A DNA stretch of 64,000 nt from NCBI RefSeq assembly GCF_000744785.1, contig NZ_JQMO01000003.1:5208001-5272000 (forward strand). The letters are read 5' to 3'. The notes beneath the pieces were generated by a model, which ran no database searches, was not told where the DNA came from, and was given only the letters and a program-made list of their open reading frames with translations. How positions within the stretch are numbered: position 1 is the stretch's first letter; every line of letters starts with the position of its first letter. Position numbers and translations under genes: made by a program. Shown piece by piece: positions 24,354 to 32,946 of this stretch. The stretch comes from Kitasatospora azatica KCTC 9699 (GTDB taxonomy: Bacteria > Actinomycetota > Actinomycetes > Streptomycetales > Streptomycetaceae).

Positions 24354-26510
24354 ATGACCGAGCCCTCTGCGTCCCGCACCGACAACAGCATCAGCGGGGG
24401 AACGTACTACGGCCCGGTGGTCCAGGCCGGCAGTGTCACCATGAATCTTCCGCCGACTCCCGCCCCTCCCCTCGGGATTCTTCCCATGCCCTCCTCCGTC
24501 TTCGTGGGCCGCGACCACCAGGTGCGGGAACTGTTGACGGTCCTCACCCCGGACGGCGAGGCCGGGCCGCGCCCTCGCGTCGCGCTGGTGACCGGTCCCG
24601 CGGGAATCGGCAAGAGCGAACTGCTGCTGCAGGTCGCCCATGGTGCAGTCGGCCGCGGTTGGTTCCCCGGCGGGGTGCTCTCGATCGACCTCCAGGGGTA
24701 CGCCTCGGGCCTGGCACCGCTCACGCCGGCAGCCGCCTTGGGCCGGCTGCTGCACCGGCTCGGACTGCCGCTGGACGCGATCCCGGAGCATGCGGAGGAC
24801 CGGGCCGCTGTCTACCGCGAGCGCCTCAGGGACCGCTCGGTGCTCGTGCTCCTCGACAACACCCGCGACAGCGCACAGGTCCACCCGCTGCTGCCGCCGC
24901 ACGGCTGTGCGGCTCTGGTCTCCAGCCGCAACCGGCTTCCCGCGCTGGACGACGCCCGCCGGTTCCCACTCTCCGCCCTTTCGCCCGATGAGTCCTGTGA
25001 ACTGTTCCTCGTGGCGGCCGAGCCCCACATCGAGACGGACGTCGAAGAATCCGCGACCCGCTCTCACTCGCGACGAATCGCCACCAACTGCGGCGGACTT
25101 CCCCTCGCCCTTCGGGTCGCGGCCGCACGAGTACGGGGAGAAACAGCCGACCACCTCGCCGAACTCGCGACATGGCTGGACGACGAACGGAAAAGACTGG
25201 TGGAACTGGACGACGGCGAGCGCACCGTCACCGCTTCGTTCCGGGCCTCCTACGACAGCCTCGACGACGGTGAGCGACTGCTGTTCGCCCTGTGTGGTCT
25301 GCACCCCGGACCGCGCGTGGGCGTCCATGCCGTCGCCGCCTTGGCCGACCTGCCGCTGCGCGACGTGCGGCGCCGGATGCAGACACTGCGTAACGCCCAC
25401 CTGGTCGAGACGGACGGCGCCGGCCACTACAAGCTGCACGATCTGCTCCACGTCTGCGCCCGGGAACGGGCACACAAGGACGTGCCCGAGGCGGGTACCA
25501 GAGCGGCCATGGACAGGTTGATCGACTGCTACCTGTACACCGCAGACCGCGCGGACTCTGCCGTGGCACCAGGGCGCTACCGCCTGCCCCACACCGTGGA
25601 CCACCCGCCGCACAGCATCCCCGACGTCGACGAACGAGACGCCGCACTGGCCTGGTTCGCCGAGGAGATGCCCCAACTGGCCGCTCTCCTCAGAGCGGCG
25701 GCCACCACCTCGGATCCCTCGCGGTGCTGGATCCTGGCCGACGCGATGCGCGGCTTCTTCTTTCACACCAAGGCCTGGGACAGCTGGCTGGAGACACTCC
25801 AGGTCGCGCTCGACGCGGCCACGGACGCCGGTGAGGTCCGCGTACAGAGCGTCCTGCACAACAGCATGGGAGTCGCGCTCATCGAACAGGACCGCTCCCA
25901 GGACGCGGCGCGCCATTACGAGGAGGCGAGGTCCGGGTTCGAGTCGGTGGGCGACGCGCACGGGGTGGCGACCGCGGTGGAGAACCGTGCCTGGGTACAC
26001 CAATACGCCGGAGACCACCTCGCGGCCCTGGCCGATCACCAACAGGCGCTCGACGTCTACCGCGGCCTCGGTGCCCGGCGCAACACGGCGATCGTCCAAC
26101 GAGGCATGGCGCTGGCCGAGATGGAACTCGGACGGTACGAAGACGCCACGGCGCATCTGACACAGGCGCTGGACGTCTTCCTGGAACTCGGGCTGGACCT
26201 CGATTCCGCCATGGCCCTGAACGGTCTGGGCGAGGCGAATGCCAGAGCCGGCCAGGCGGAACCGGCCCGGCGCCACTTCCTGCGAGCCCTGCGGCGAAGC
26301 CGGGCCTGCGGCAGTCTCTTCGAGGAGGCCCGTGCACGCGAGGGTCTCGCAGCCCTGCTGGAAGCCACTGATCCTCGGCGTGCCGCGCACCATTGGAAGC
26401 GTGCGCTGTCGCAGTACCAGACCCTGCGCTCCCCGAAGGCCGAGCAGGTGTGCTCCCGCCTGACCGCACTGGGTCTGTCGTCGCCGGAGGCGAACAGCGC
26501 ACGAAACTGA
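24354..26510 (+). CDS. NB-ARC-TPR protein with N-terminal amyloid-signalling-type motif
   Basis: 718 aa from the ATG at 24354. Residues 11-32 begin N-S-I-S-G-G-T-Y-Y-G-P-V-V-Q-A, matching the C-terminal motif of the Bell-like protein at 22765 position for position. A short proline-rich linker leads to an AfsR-type NB-ARC domain: SSVFVGRDHQVREL, P-loop GPAGIGKS (81-88), SVLVLLDNTRD as Walker B, GLPLALRVAA further on. The winged-helix part (HYKLHDLLHVCARERA) is followed by TPRs (QSVLHNSMGVALIEQD, AVENRAWVHQYAGDHLAALA). There is no SARP DNA-binding domain, so this is not a pathway regulator of the usual kind. The design is that of NLRs that trigger a separate effector by amyloid templating. Confidence 0.88.
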   Translation: MTEPSASRTDNSISGGTYYGPVVQAGSVTMNLPPTPAPPLGILPMPSSVFVGRDHQVRELLTVLTPDGEAGPRPRVALVTGPAGIGKSELLLQVAHGAVGRGWFPGGVLSIDLQGYASGLAPLTPAAALGRLLHRLGLPLDAIPEHAEDRAAVYRERLRDRSVLVLLDNTRDSAQVHPLLPPHGCAALVSSRNRLPALDDARRFPLSALSPDESCELFLVAAEPHIETDVEESATRSHSRRIATNCGGLPLALRVAAARVRGETADHLAELATWLDDERKRLVELDDGERTVTASFRASYDSLDDGERLLFALCGLHPGPRVGVHAVAALADLPLRDVRRRMQTLRNAHLVETDGAGHYKLHDLLHVCARERAHKDVPEAGTRAAMDRLIDCYLYTADRADSAVAPGRYRLPHTVDHPPHSIPDVDERDAALAWFAEEMPQLAALLRAAATTSDPSRCWILADAMRGFFFHTKAWDSWLETLQVALDAATDAGEVRVQSVLHNSMGVALIEQDRSQDAARHYEEARSGFESVGDAHGVATAVENRAWVHQYAGDHLAALADHQQALDVYRGLGARRNTAIVQRGMALAEMELGRYEDATAHLTQALDVFLELGLDLDSAMALNGLGEANARAGQAEPARRHFLRALRRSRACGSLFEEARAREGLAALLEATDPRRAAHHWKRALSQYQTLRSPKAEQVCSRLTALGLSSPEANSARN

Positions 26511-26532
26511 GCCGGGGTCACCGAATGGTCAG

Positions 26533-26682
26533 TCAGTCGGCCAGGTGACGGTAAGACGCGATGTTCTCGGCGACCGCGGGTGAACACCCGCGCTGCAACA
26601 GGGTGTCGAGGTGCGGGGAGGCAGCCCGGCGCACGTCATGGCTGATGATCAGCTCCACGGTGACGAGCTCGTTGTCCGGCAT
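26533..26682 (-). CDS. small hypothetical protein or gene fragment, 49 aa
   Basis: From the ATG at 26682 the frame reads MPDNELVTVELIISHDVRRA, then SPHLDTLLQRGCSPAVAEN and a stop at 26533. The sequence looks like a folded helical peptide rather than shadow, but I do not recognise it. Upstream DNA is replaced by an IS fragment, so it may be the 3' end of a longer gene. It converges on the NB-ARC gene. Confidence 0.3.
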   Translation of the reverse strand: MPDNELVTVELIISHDVRRAASPHLDTLLQRGCSPAVAENIASYRHLAD

Positions 26683-26687
26683 CCTGT

Positions 26688-26920
26688 ATGGCTGTGAACG
26701 AGGCCCAGGCTCGGCAGGTTCTGGGTGCCTATCAAAGGCACTACAACGAGCACCGGCCGCACCGGGCCCGCAAGCAGCTACCCGCCGACGCCCACGAGCA
26801 GACCCCCGGCGCACACGACCTCGAAGGCCGCAGACTCCTGCGCACCCGCGTCCTCGGCGGCGTCATCAACGAGTACCGATACGCAGCTTGACCAGCAACG
26901 ATGACTTTCCGAGCCCCACA
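26688..26920 (+). pseudogene. 3' fragment of an rve-type IS
   Basis: The encoded tail (NEAQARQVLGAYQRHYNEHR...RLLRTRVLGGVINEYRYAA, stop at 26891) is nearly identical to the end of the transposase at 55158. The terminal inverted repeat GAGCCCCACA follows at 26911-26920, as at the right end of the full element at 56272. The left four fifths of the element are missing. Confidence 0.85.
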
Positions 26921-27054
26921 AGATCGCCGACCTCGTAGATCAAGCCGGCAGCATGATCGCCGTCCTACGCGATGCCAAGCCCGAGACCAAGCGCCAGATC
27001 TACGCCGCACTCGGCCTGCGCTGCGACTACAATCACGCGCAACGCAAAATGTAG
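26920..27054 (+). pseudogene. C-terminal tail of a further serine recombinase
   Basis: Directly at the IS end the frame reads KIADLVDQAGSMIAVLRDAK, then PETKRQIYAALGLRCDYNHA and a TAG at 27052-27054. YxxLGLRxxY is how many actinobacterial large serine recombinases end. The rest of the gene has been removed, apparently by the IS fragment. This remnant differs in sequence from the ends of copies 1-3, so it is a fourth, more distant recombinase. Confidence 0.6.
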
Positions 27055-27101
27055 GTCAGGATCGCTCCTGACCTGCATTCCCTCGCCAACAATGTTGGCG
27101 A
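27054..27101. terminator. two adjacent perfect inverted repeats after the recombinase remnant
   Basis: GGTCAGGA-tcgc-TCCTGACC (27054-27073) and TCGCCAACA-a-TGTTGGCGA (27083-27101) are both perfect. The first starts on the last base of the recombinase stop codon. They may be terminators or recombination-site arms. Neither is followed by a U-tract. Confidence 0.5.
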
Positions 27102-27348
27102 ATGGGTTGTGTCCGAGGGGTGTGTCGACCCATACGCACATGCCGCTGCTGCGCGGGCAACTGGCACTGCCGTAGTGGATTCGGTGCGGCGGGTCACAGT
27201 CCCACTGCAGACATGATGCTTGTCGCGGATGGCGGTGCGCAAGGAGTGCAGCTCGGTTTCACCCGTTCGAGTGGGCCGGCGGGTGACCGACGAGTCCAGC
27301 CGTTTGCCGCCGCTCGGCGGTTGGGTCCGGGCAGGGTTGGATGGGGGC

Positions 27349-28272
27349 ATGGCTGTGAGCATCATGACGGACACCATTCGAGCCGCCGCGTCCGTCGGGG
27401 TGTTCAGCGGCGGCGAGGATCTGCTGGCTGCCGGCGCCGTCCGCGGTGTGGAGCCCGGCTACGGCGGTGTCAACGCTGATGTCGCTGATGGAAAACAGAG
27501 TTGGCAGGTGTGGGTCGGTGTCGTGGGCGGTGTCCTGACGGGTGAATGTGACTGCCGCGACGCTCTCGCCGCTGCTCTGTGCCCGCACACGGTCGCGGCC
27601 GCGCTTGCCGGCGTGCGCGTGGGGCTCACCTGGACCTCACTGCCCGAGTCGCACGCCAGCACCCAGGCATTGGATCCGGCCGAGCGGCGCTTCCGCGCCC
27701 TCGCCCAAAGCGTTACCCCTGCGGAGCTGGTCGCGTTGATCGCCCGTCACGCTGTCCGGAACCGCCTGCTCGCCACCGACCTGGAGGTGGTCACCGGCCG
27801 CCTTGGCGCGCCGAGCACCGAGGACCTGGCGCCGCTGCGCGCGCTGGTAGACGAGGCCCGGTCCATCCCCGACGGCAGGTACGAGTACGACCTGCACGAC
27901 ATCGTCACCGCCGTGCGCGCCGTCCTCGCCGAGCTTCGGGCCCAGGCGCTGCGCCCGCCGTCGGGCGAGCTGCTCGATGCGGTTGAGTACGTCGTCGAGC
28001 GCTGGGACCATCTCGCCGGGGTCCTCAGCCAGGACTGGCGCACGTACGACAACGAGTCGGGCGAGATCGGCGCTGAACTGGCGGCGCTCCACCTCGATTT
28101 GTGCGAACAGCTGCGGAACGACCCGTTGGAGCTGGCCGAGCGCCTCGCCACTCTGGTCGCCGCCTGCGAGGTTGACTGCTGCCTGAATCCGCCGGCCCCG
28201 TACCGGCACCTGCTCGGCCCCGATGGCGTGGCCGCGTTCGAGGAGCGCTGGAAGGTCCTGCGCCGTTGGTAG
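27349..28272 (+). CDS. SWIM zinc-finger protein
   Basis: 307 aa from the ATG at 27349 (MAVSIMTDTIRAAASVGVFS), preceded by GGATGGGGGC; a longer frame from 27220 is not convincing. Residues 67-80 contain C-D-C...C-P-H (CxCx8CxH), the SWIM zinc-binding signature, in GVLTGECDCRDALAAALCPH. SWIM domains bind DNA or proteins and occur next to helicases. The remaining ~220 residues are helical (ARSIPDGRYEYDLHDIVTAV, LELAERLATLVAACE). It converges on the primase-helicase at 28342. In other actinobacteria I recall such genes next to homologues of the 31171 protein, which suggests a shared system. Confidence 0.75.
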   Translation: MAVSIMTDTIRAAASVGVFSGGEDLLAAGAVRGVEPGYGGVNADVADGKQSWQVWVGVVGGVLTGECDCRDALAAALCPHTVAAALAGVRVGLTWTSLPESHASTQALDPAERRFRALAQSVTPAELVALIARHAVRNRLLATDLEVVTGRLGAPSTEDLAPLRALVDEARSIPDGRYEYDLHDIVTAVRAVLAELRAQALRPPSGELLDAVEYVVERWDHLAGVLSQDWRTYDNESGEIGAELAALHLDLCEQLRNDPLELAERLATLVAACEVDCCLNPPAPYRHLLGPDGVAAFEERWKVLRRW

Positions 28273-28341
28273 CAGTGTGTCCGGGTTGCCGCCTCGGGTG
28301 GTGCATCGCGGCCGTCGGCGAGTAGTCGTAGCCGTACTGGG

Positions 28342-31005
28342 TCAGCCGCCCGGGTACGAGTGGGCCTCTCGGTAGGCGTTCCAGATCGCGGTGCGCAGTT
28401 TGCCGCGAGCGGGGACTTCGAGGCCGTGTTCTCGTGCCCACGACCGCACGTGGGCGGAAGTCGGCTCGGATGATGAGGTATCCGTTGCAGGCGACTCGCT
28501 CTGTGCACCCTGCTCCTGGTGAGTCGCCTGCGGTTTCGTGAGCGCGGGGACGGTGCTGAATCCGCGGCGCTCGAGGATGCGGCGGCGCTTGTGGTGCATG
28601 CGCTCCAGCAGCGGCACCTCGGCATCGAGGTAGTCGTGGGCCTCGACGTGGTTCTTCTTCGCCTCGGTGTTGCGCATGATCCGGCCGACTTGTTGGATGA
28701 CGCGGCCCTTGAAGGAGACAGGGCTGGTCAGGAAGAGGGTGTCGAGGCGGGGTGCGTCGAAGCCTTCGCCGGCGATCTTGTCGATGGCCAGCAGTACGAG
28801 CGGGCCCGCATCGTCTTCGGCGAGTGCGGCCCGGATGCGGTCGCGCTGGATGACCGGCAGGCCGCCGTGCAGGAGCATCGTCTCGATGCAGTGCCCCTTG
28901 AGTGCGGCGGCCAGCTGGTTGACGTGTTCGATCCGGTTGGTGAGCGCCAGGCTGCACCGCCCTCTCCGGTATGCGTCGGCGATGTCCGCGGCGATGAGCT
29001 GATTGCGGGTCAGGTCAATGGCGAGTTCGCCGTAGATTGCCTGGATGGAGGCGCCATCTGTGCCGGGCTCGTCGGTGGTGAAGGCGGTTCGGTGCACGAT
29101 CAGGTGTTTGGCGAAGGTGCTCTGGTCTTCGATCTCGTGTCGGATCGGGCCGCACTGCATGGTGATCAGCGCGTCCATCTGGTCCGCGCGGTAGGGGGTG
29201 GCGGACAACCCGATCAATCGCTCGGCTTTGACCCTGCGGATGGCGGCCTCGGCGGCCGGCGCGCCGACGGCGTGGCACTCGTCCACGACGACCAGGCCGT
29301 AGTTGTCCAGGAGTCCGTCGGGGGCGTTTCGGTGGGTGAGGGACTGAAGCATGATCAGGTCGACGATGCCGCCGCGGCGGTCTTTGCCTGCCCCGAGAGA
29401 GCCGACCGCACCGTCGCCGAGATCAAGGAAGGTCTCCAGACGCTCGCGCCACTGGGACAGCAACTCGGCCCGGTTGACGATGATCGCGGTGGGCCGAGCG
29501 TGGTAAGCGGTCAGTGCGCAGGCCATGACGGTCTTGCCCGAGCCGGGCGGGGCGACGAGTACCCCGGTGGCGTGTGGGGTCATTGCGGCGACGGCCTCGA
29601 CTTGGACCGTGGTGAGTTCGCCGGTGAACCGGACGTCGATCGTGGTGTGCTCGGGCTGTGTGCTGGTGACCTTGAGGATGCCGCCTGCGGCGCTGATCAG
29701 GCTGGTGGCCTCGTCGTGTAGCCCTCGGGGCAGGGCGATCCATTCGGGGTCGGTGGCGTCGAAGCAGCAGATCAGACGGGGGGTGTTGAAGGTGGAGAAC
29801 CGCTGGTTCTGCCGGCGGTAGAACTCCGGGTTGTGCAGGGAGGCGGCGTGCTTGAGTGCGGCGATCAGTTGCGGGGGCAGCCCGCTGGTAGCGATCTTGA
29901 GCATCGCTCCGGCTTGGGCCCTCACGATCTTCGGGGCTTTACCGAGGGCGTTTCGACGCGGCCGGGCCGGCAGTTGCGGGGTGGTGGGGGAGGGGCCAGC
30001 CTGAAGCGGGCCGAGTTCGCTCACGAGGGCTTGGACCTGATCCGGTGTCAACCGCTGGGTTTCTGACAGGTGGGCGAACTGGTCGGGGAATGGCTGCCAG
30101 GTTGTCGGGTCGCAGAACACGGTGGTGCCGCCGGTGCGGGAGCCGCCGTGAAGCGGGAGGGCGATGAGGTTTCCGAAGCGGGCTCCGCCCTTGGAGTGGG
30201 TCGGCAGGAAGTCCTGGGCAGGCAAGAGCCGGTCGTAGCTGGCCAGGGACATCCCGTGGCGGGCGTCGATCGCGCGCCGCAGCAGCGCCATGCCCATCGC
30301 GCGGGCGAGAGCGGCAGGCACCGGGGCGGTGAAGAAGATCCACACGTGCGCGCCGGCTCCGGAGCGGGAGATCTCCGCAAGCGTCGGTACCCCGGCCTTC
30401 GTGCACGCCTCGACGTATGCGGCGGCGTCGCCCTTCCAGTCCTTGTCGTCGAAGTCGCATGCCAGCAGGTGGGTCGTGTCGTCGGGGAGCATCGGGTACA
30501 GGCCGACGTGCAGCTCGCGTTGCCCTGCTTCAGGACGGCTCAGATGCCGGAAGACCACCTGGTCGGTGAGTGGGAAGAACATGCGCTCGGCGTCCGGCTT
30601 GTTCTTGTCCCAGGGGTTCTCCTCGGCTGGGCTCCATCCGGTCCGGCCGTTCTTCGAACTCACCCACCGTGTCGCATACACATCCGTGCGCCCGGCGAAC
30701 AGCGTCCGGAAGAGGGAGACCTTGGCCTGGGGGCTGGAGTCCGCGTCCGCGTACGGCAAACCGTTGTTGGCCAGGGAATCCGAGCGTCGGGGTGGTGCGG
30801 TGTCCGTGAGTGGCTGTACGTCATCGGGTTCGGCGTTGCCGCGAGCCATGCCGATTTGTGCGCGCAGCAGTTCGTTCTCCGTCGTCAGCTCGGCGATCTC
30901 CTGCAGCGCGGCGTCGAGCCGTACGCGCAACTCGGCGGGGTCGTTCCAGCCGGACCAGTCATCCACCAGCCCATGATCCGAAATCGACGGTCGATGCGCA
31001 GTCAT
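28342..31005 (-). CDS. TOTE-type archaeo-eukaryotic primase / SF2 helicase with Lsr2-like tail
   Basis: 887 aa. Residues ~20-55 form a coiled coil (LRVRLDAALQEIAELTTENE). Residues ~95-330 are an archaeo-eukaryotic primase domain of TOTE conflict systems, with the metal-binding motif DFDDKDW (184-190) and SGAGAHVW (215-222). Residues ~465-790 are a DEAD/DEAH helicase: P-loop APPGSGKT (485-492), DECH (576-579), LIGLSATPYRADQ, and QQVGRIMRN as motif VI. The final ~40 residues (SAHVRSWAREHGLEVPARGK) resemble the DNA-binding end of Lsr2, the actinobacterial xenogeneic silencer that prefers AT-rich minor grooves. That tail could direct the enzyme to AT-rich foreign DNA (inference). The 31171 gene lies upstream on the same strand. 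Confidence 0.9.
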   Translation of the reverse strand: MTAHRPSISDHGLVDDWSGWNDPAELRVRLDAALQEIAELTTENELLRAQIGMARGNAEPDDVQPLTDTAPPRRSDSLANNGLPYADADSSPQAKVSLFRTLFAGRTDVYATRWVSSKNGRTGWSPAEENPWDKNKPDAERMFFPLTDQVVFRHLSRPEAGQRELHVGLYPMLPDDTTHLLACDFDDKDWKGDAAAYVEACTKAGVPTLAEISRSGAGAHVWIFFTAPVPAALARAMGMALLRRAIDARHGMSLASYDRLLPAQDFLPTHSKGGARFGNLIALPLHGGSRTGGTTVFCDPTTWQPFPDQFAHLSETQRLTPDQVQALVSELGPLQAGPSPTTPQLPARPRRNALGKAPKIVRAQAGAMLKIATSGLPPQLIAALKHAASLHNPEFYRRQNQRFSTFNTPRLICCFDATDPEWIALPRGLHDEATSLISAAGGILKVTSTQPEHTTIDVRFTGELTTVQVEAVAAMTPHATGVLVAPPGSGKTVMACALTAYHARPTAIIVNRAELLSQWRERLETFLDLGDGAVGSLGAGKDRRGGIVDLIMLQSLTHRNAPDGLLDNYGLVVVDECHAVGAPAAEAAIRRVKAERLIGLSATPYRADQMDALITMQCGPIRHEIEDQSTFAKHLIVHRTAFTTDEPGTDGASIQAIYGELAIDLTRNQLIAADIADAYRRGRCSLALTNRIEHVNQLAAALKGHCIETMLLHGGLPVIQRDRIRAALAEDDAGPLVLLAIDKIAGEGFDAPRLDTLFLTSPVSFKGRVIQQVGRIMRNTEAKKNHVEAHDYLDAEVPLLERMHHKRRRILERRGFSTVPALTKPQATHQEQGAQSESPATDTSSSEPTSAHVRSWAREHGLEVPARGKLRTAIWNAYREAHSYPGG

Positions 31006-31170
31006 TCAGGACGATTTCCGGGCGTGTCCTGCGCAAGCTCGGCGCGGAGTGCTGGTCGTCCACGGCCCGTCGTCTGCCAGTGCCCCGCGCGGAACGGTTC
31101 CGTTGTCGCCCGGGGTCCTCCGGCGGGCGGGTGGTGGACGCCGCTCTCCCGCCGGAGGCTCCGCAGCTGT

Positions 31171-32334
31171 TCAGGCAGTGAGTCCGGCGCGGTTGAGGCG
31201 TTCGATGAGGCTGGACTTGCGTTGGTGCTGCTGGTGTAGGAGTGCGAGGCGCTGGCTGAACTCGTGTGCATTACTGGTGCGTTGGCCGACCTCGCGTAGA
31301 TCCTTGAGCAGCTCGACGGCGGCGTCGTACTCGCCCTGCTTCTTGGTATCGATCAGGGCGGTGACACGCAGCCAGCTCTGCTCCTGCCGGCCGACCAGGG
31401 CCGTCAGACGCTGCTCACGGGCGAGCACCGTCTGCTGCTCCCGGCGGGCGACCTCTTGGGCCTGATGCTCGGCGGCGAGGCGTTGCCGCTCGGTGCGACG
31501 TGCGGCCGCGGCGTCGAGGAGCTGGGCTGCTGTACGCCTCACCGCGTCGGCCGGTGCATGCATCGCCGCGCCGTGGAAGCGCCGCAGCAGCTCGGTCCGG
31601 ACATGTGGGTCATCGTCGCGGACGACGCGCAGCAGCAGGGCGTTCTTCTCCGCCGCAGGCAGGGCCTCGACCCACCGGGTCAGGTCGCCCTCCGGGGCCG
31701 TCGTCGCTGTCAGCGCGGGGCTGGCGTCGGCGGCGACGGCGAGCAGGTCGGAGTCGACCCGCAGGAAGTCGGCCAAGGCGCGCTGCGGTGCGCTCAACGC
31801 GGCCAGGCCCGGCGGGACGGGCGGTTCGACCTCGCTCTGGAACTCCTCCTCATCGTCCTCGCGAAGTTCCCAGCCACTGAGCGCGGACAGCCAGGCCAGG
31901 TACAGGGCGCGCAGATCACCGGCCGCCAGTTCCGCGCGCACGCCGTTGAGCGCGGCGAGCGAGTCCTCGGCGTCCTCGTCCCAGTCACCCTCCTCGTCCT
32001 CGCTGCTCAGGTCGAGCAGCACGTGCGGGCCGGAGGACCAGGCGCGTACGGACTCCTCGAAGCAGTACTGCTGCGCGGTCCGCAGGTCCAGCAGCTGTTT
32101 GGGCAGTCGGATCACCACCCTGTGGGTACCCCAGTTGGCGACGTAGAGATGGGCGTCGTAGTACCGCTCCATCATCTTGTCCGGGCTGCCGCGGAAGTCG
32201 CCCCACTGGTAGCTGTTGGTGAACCTCGTCGAAGTCACCCGCGCCCTGGTGGACAGCGCGCGCACCTCGGCGATCTGGGCCGCGTTCAACGGGCGGTCAA
32301 CGGCCAGGAACTCGTAGTACTGATACTCACTCAA
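31171..32334 (-). CDS. hypothetical protein upstream of the TOTE-type gene, 387 aa
   Basis: From the ATG at 32334 (MSEYQYYEFLAVDRPLNAAQ). The N-terminal ~110 residues look globular and conserved (RVTSTRFTNSYQWGDFRGSP; YYDAHLYVANWGTHRVVIRL). An acidic patch (SSEDEEGDWDEDAEDS) and a helical C-terminal half follow, with a coiled coil rich in Arg/Gln (RRTERQRLAAEHQAQEVARR). No catalytic motif is recognised. It is co-directional with the primase-helicase, 165 bp upstream. Homologues starting MSEYQYYEF next to SWIM proteins are common in actinobacteria by my recollection, so the SWIM, TOTE and 387-aa genes may form one module. Confidence 0.65.
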   Translation of the reverse strand: MSEYQYYEFLAVDRPLNAAQIAEVRALSTRARVTSTRFTNSYQWGDFRGSPDKMMERYYDAHLYVANWGTHRVVIRLPKQLLDLRTAQQYCFEESVRAWSSGPHVLLDLSSEDEEGDWDEDAEDSLAALNGVRAELAAGDLRALYLAWLSALSGWELREDDEEEFQSEVEPPVPPGLAALSAPQRALADFLRVDSDLLAVAADASPALTATTAPEGDLTRWVEALPAAEKNALLLRVVRDDDPHVRTELLRRFHGAAMHAPADAVRRTAAQLLDAAAARRTERQRLAAEHQAQEVARREQQTVLAREQRLTALVGRQEQSWLRVTALIDTKKQGEYDAAVELLKDLREVGQRTSNAHEFSQRLALLHQQHQRKSSLIERLNRAGLTA

Positions 32335-32388
32335 CGGACCTGCTCCACTGCACTCACGGACTGTCGGGACTGATGTGGCCGGGCGCCG

Positions 32389-32697
32389 TCAGGATGCCCA
32401 CCGGCAGAACGCCTCGATCCACTCCGCACCTTCGGGCACGGGCGACGGAAGAGGAAGGTCGATGATCCCGATCGCCTGCCGATGAGCCCCACGGGAGCAG
32501 ACAGCAACGATCTGACTGCCACGAAGATCGACCTGCTCGACGACGACCTCCACCCCGAGCACCACCGTCGCGAAGGGCACGGCCAGGTGCTCCTCGAACA
32601 TCGCGTGCCAACCGGAGAGCGCCTCGTCCTCGTCGTAGCAGTCGACCGTGGCCTCCTCAGCCATCGCCTCCAGCTTCGCCCTGCTCATCGTGCTCAT
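32389..32697 (-). CDS. small acidic protein, intact paralogue of the IS-split gene
   Basis: 102 aa from the ATG at 32697 (MSTMSRAKLEAMAEEATVDC). The first ~45 residues and the bases around the start match the gene at 15232, but from residue ~46 the sequences part (VVLGVEVVVEQVDLRGSQIV here). The shared segment DCYDEDEALSGWHAMFEEHL is acidic and could bind a cation. Function is unknown. Strong N-terminal identity with a diverged C-terminus suggests a head domain joined to variable tails. It ends 54 bp from the start of the 31171 gene. Confidence 0.75.
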   Translation of the reverse strand: MSTMSRAKLEAMAEEATVDCYDEDEALSGWHAMFEEHLAVPFATVVLGVEVVVEQVDLRGSQIVAVCSRGAHRQAIGIIDLPLPSPVPEGAEWIEAFCRWAS

Positions 32698-32768
32698 GAC
32701 CGCAGAGCGTATCCAAGGCGTGGCTCACCCAGGGTGAGAACGCGAGGAAGAGGGGGCGTCTCCCGTGC

Positions 32769-32946
32769 TCAGCAGTCGTACCGGAGGGTGGGCAGGTCCG
32801 GGCAGGTGCGGCAGATGAAGACGTGTACGCCTCCCGTGTTGCCAATGCACATCCCGTGGCTGTCGTCTTCGTGCGCGGGACGGGCGGAGTGCTCGCAGTC
32901 GGAGCCGGGGCGGGTGCGCTCCTCGACAGGGAGCCATCGGCCGCAA
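32769..32946 (-). pseudogene. 3' part of a small cysteine-rich protein gene
   Basis: The frame ending at 32769-32771 reads GSDCEHSARPAHEDDSHGMC, then GGVHVFICRTCPDLPTLRYD and C-stop. Paired Cys and His residues (CEH, CxxC) suggest a zinc ribbon. A stop codon just before residue RRGNHCGRW closes the frame upstream, and the likely N-terminus (EHLLTISARK or MARLHLRPAD) lies in other frames. It is therefore probably frameshifted, or a short gene whose start I cannot fix. Confidence 0.4.

Noticed and set aside
24168..26393. Upstream extension of the TIR gene frame to 1053 codons
   Set aside because: This part is antisense to the NB-ARC gene at 24354 and has no domain-like sequence; the TIR domain starts at 24167.
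29833..31239. Plus-strand open frames opposite the TOTE-type gene
   Set aside because: They are antisense to conserved primase motifs; composition is typical of shadow frames.
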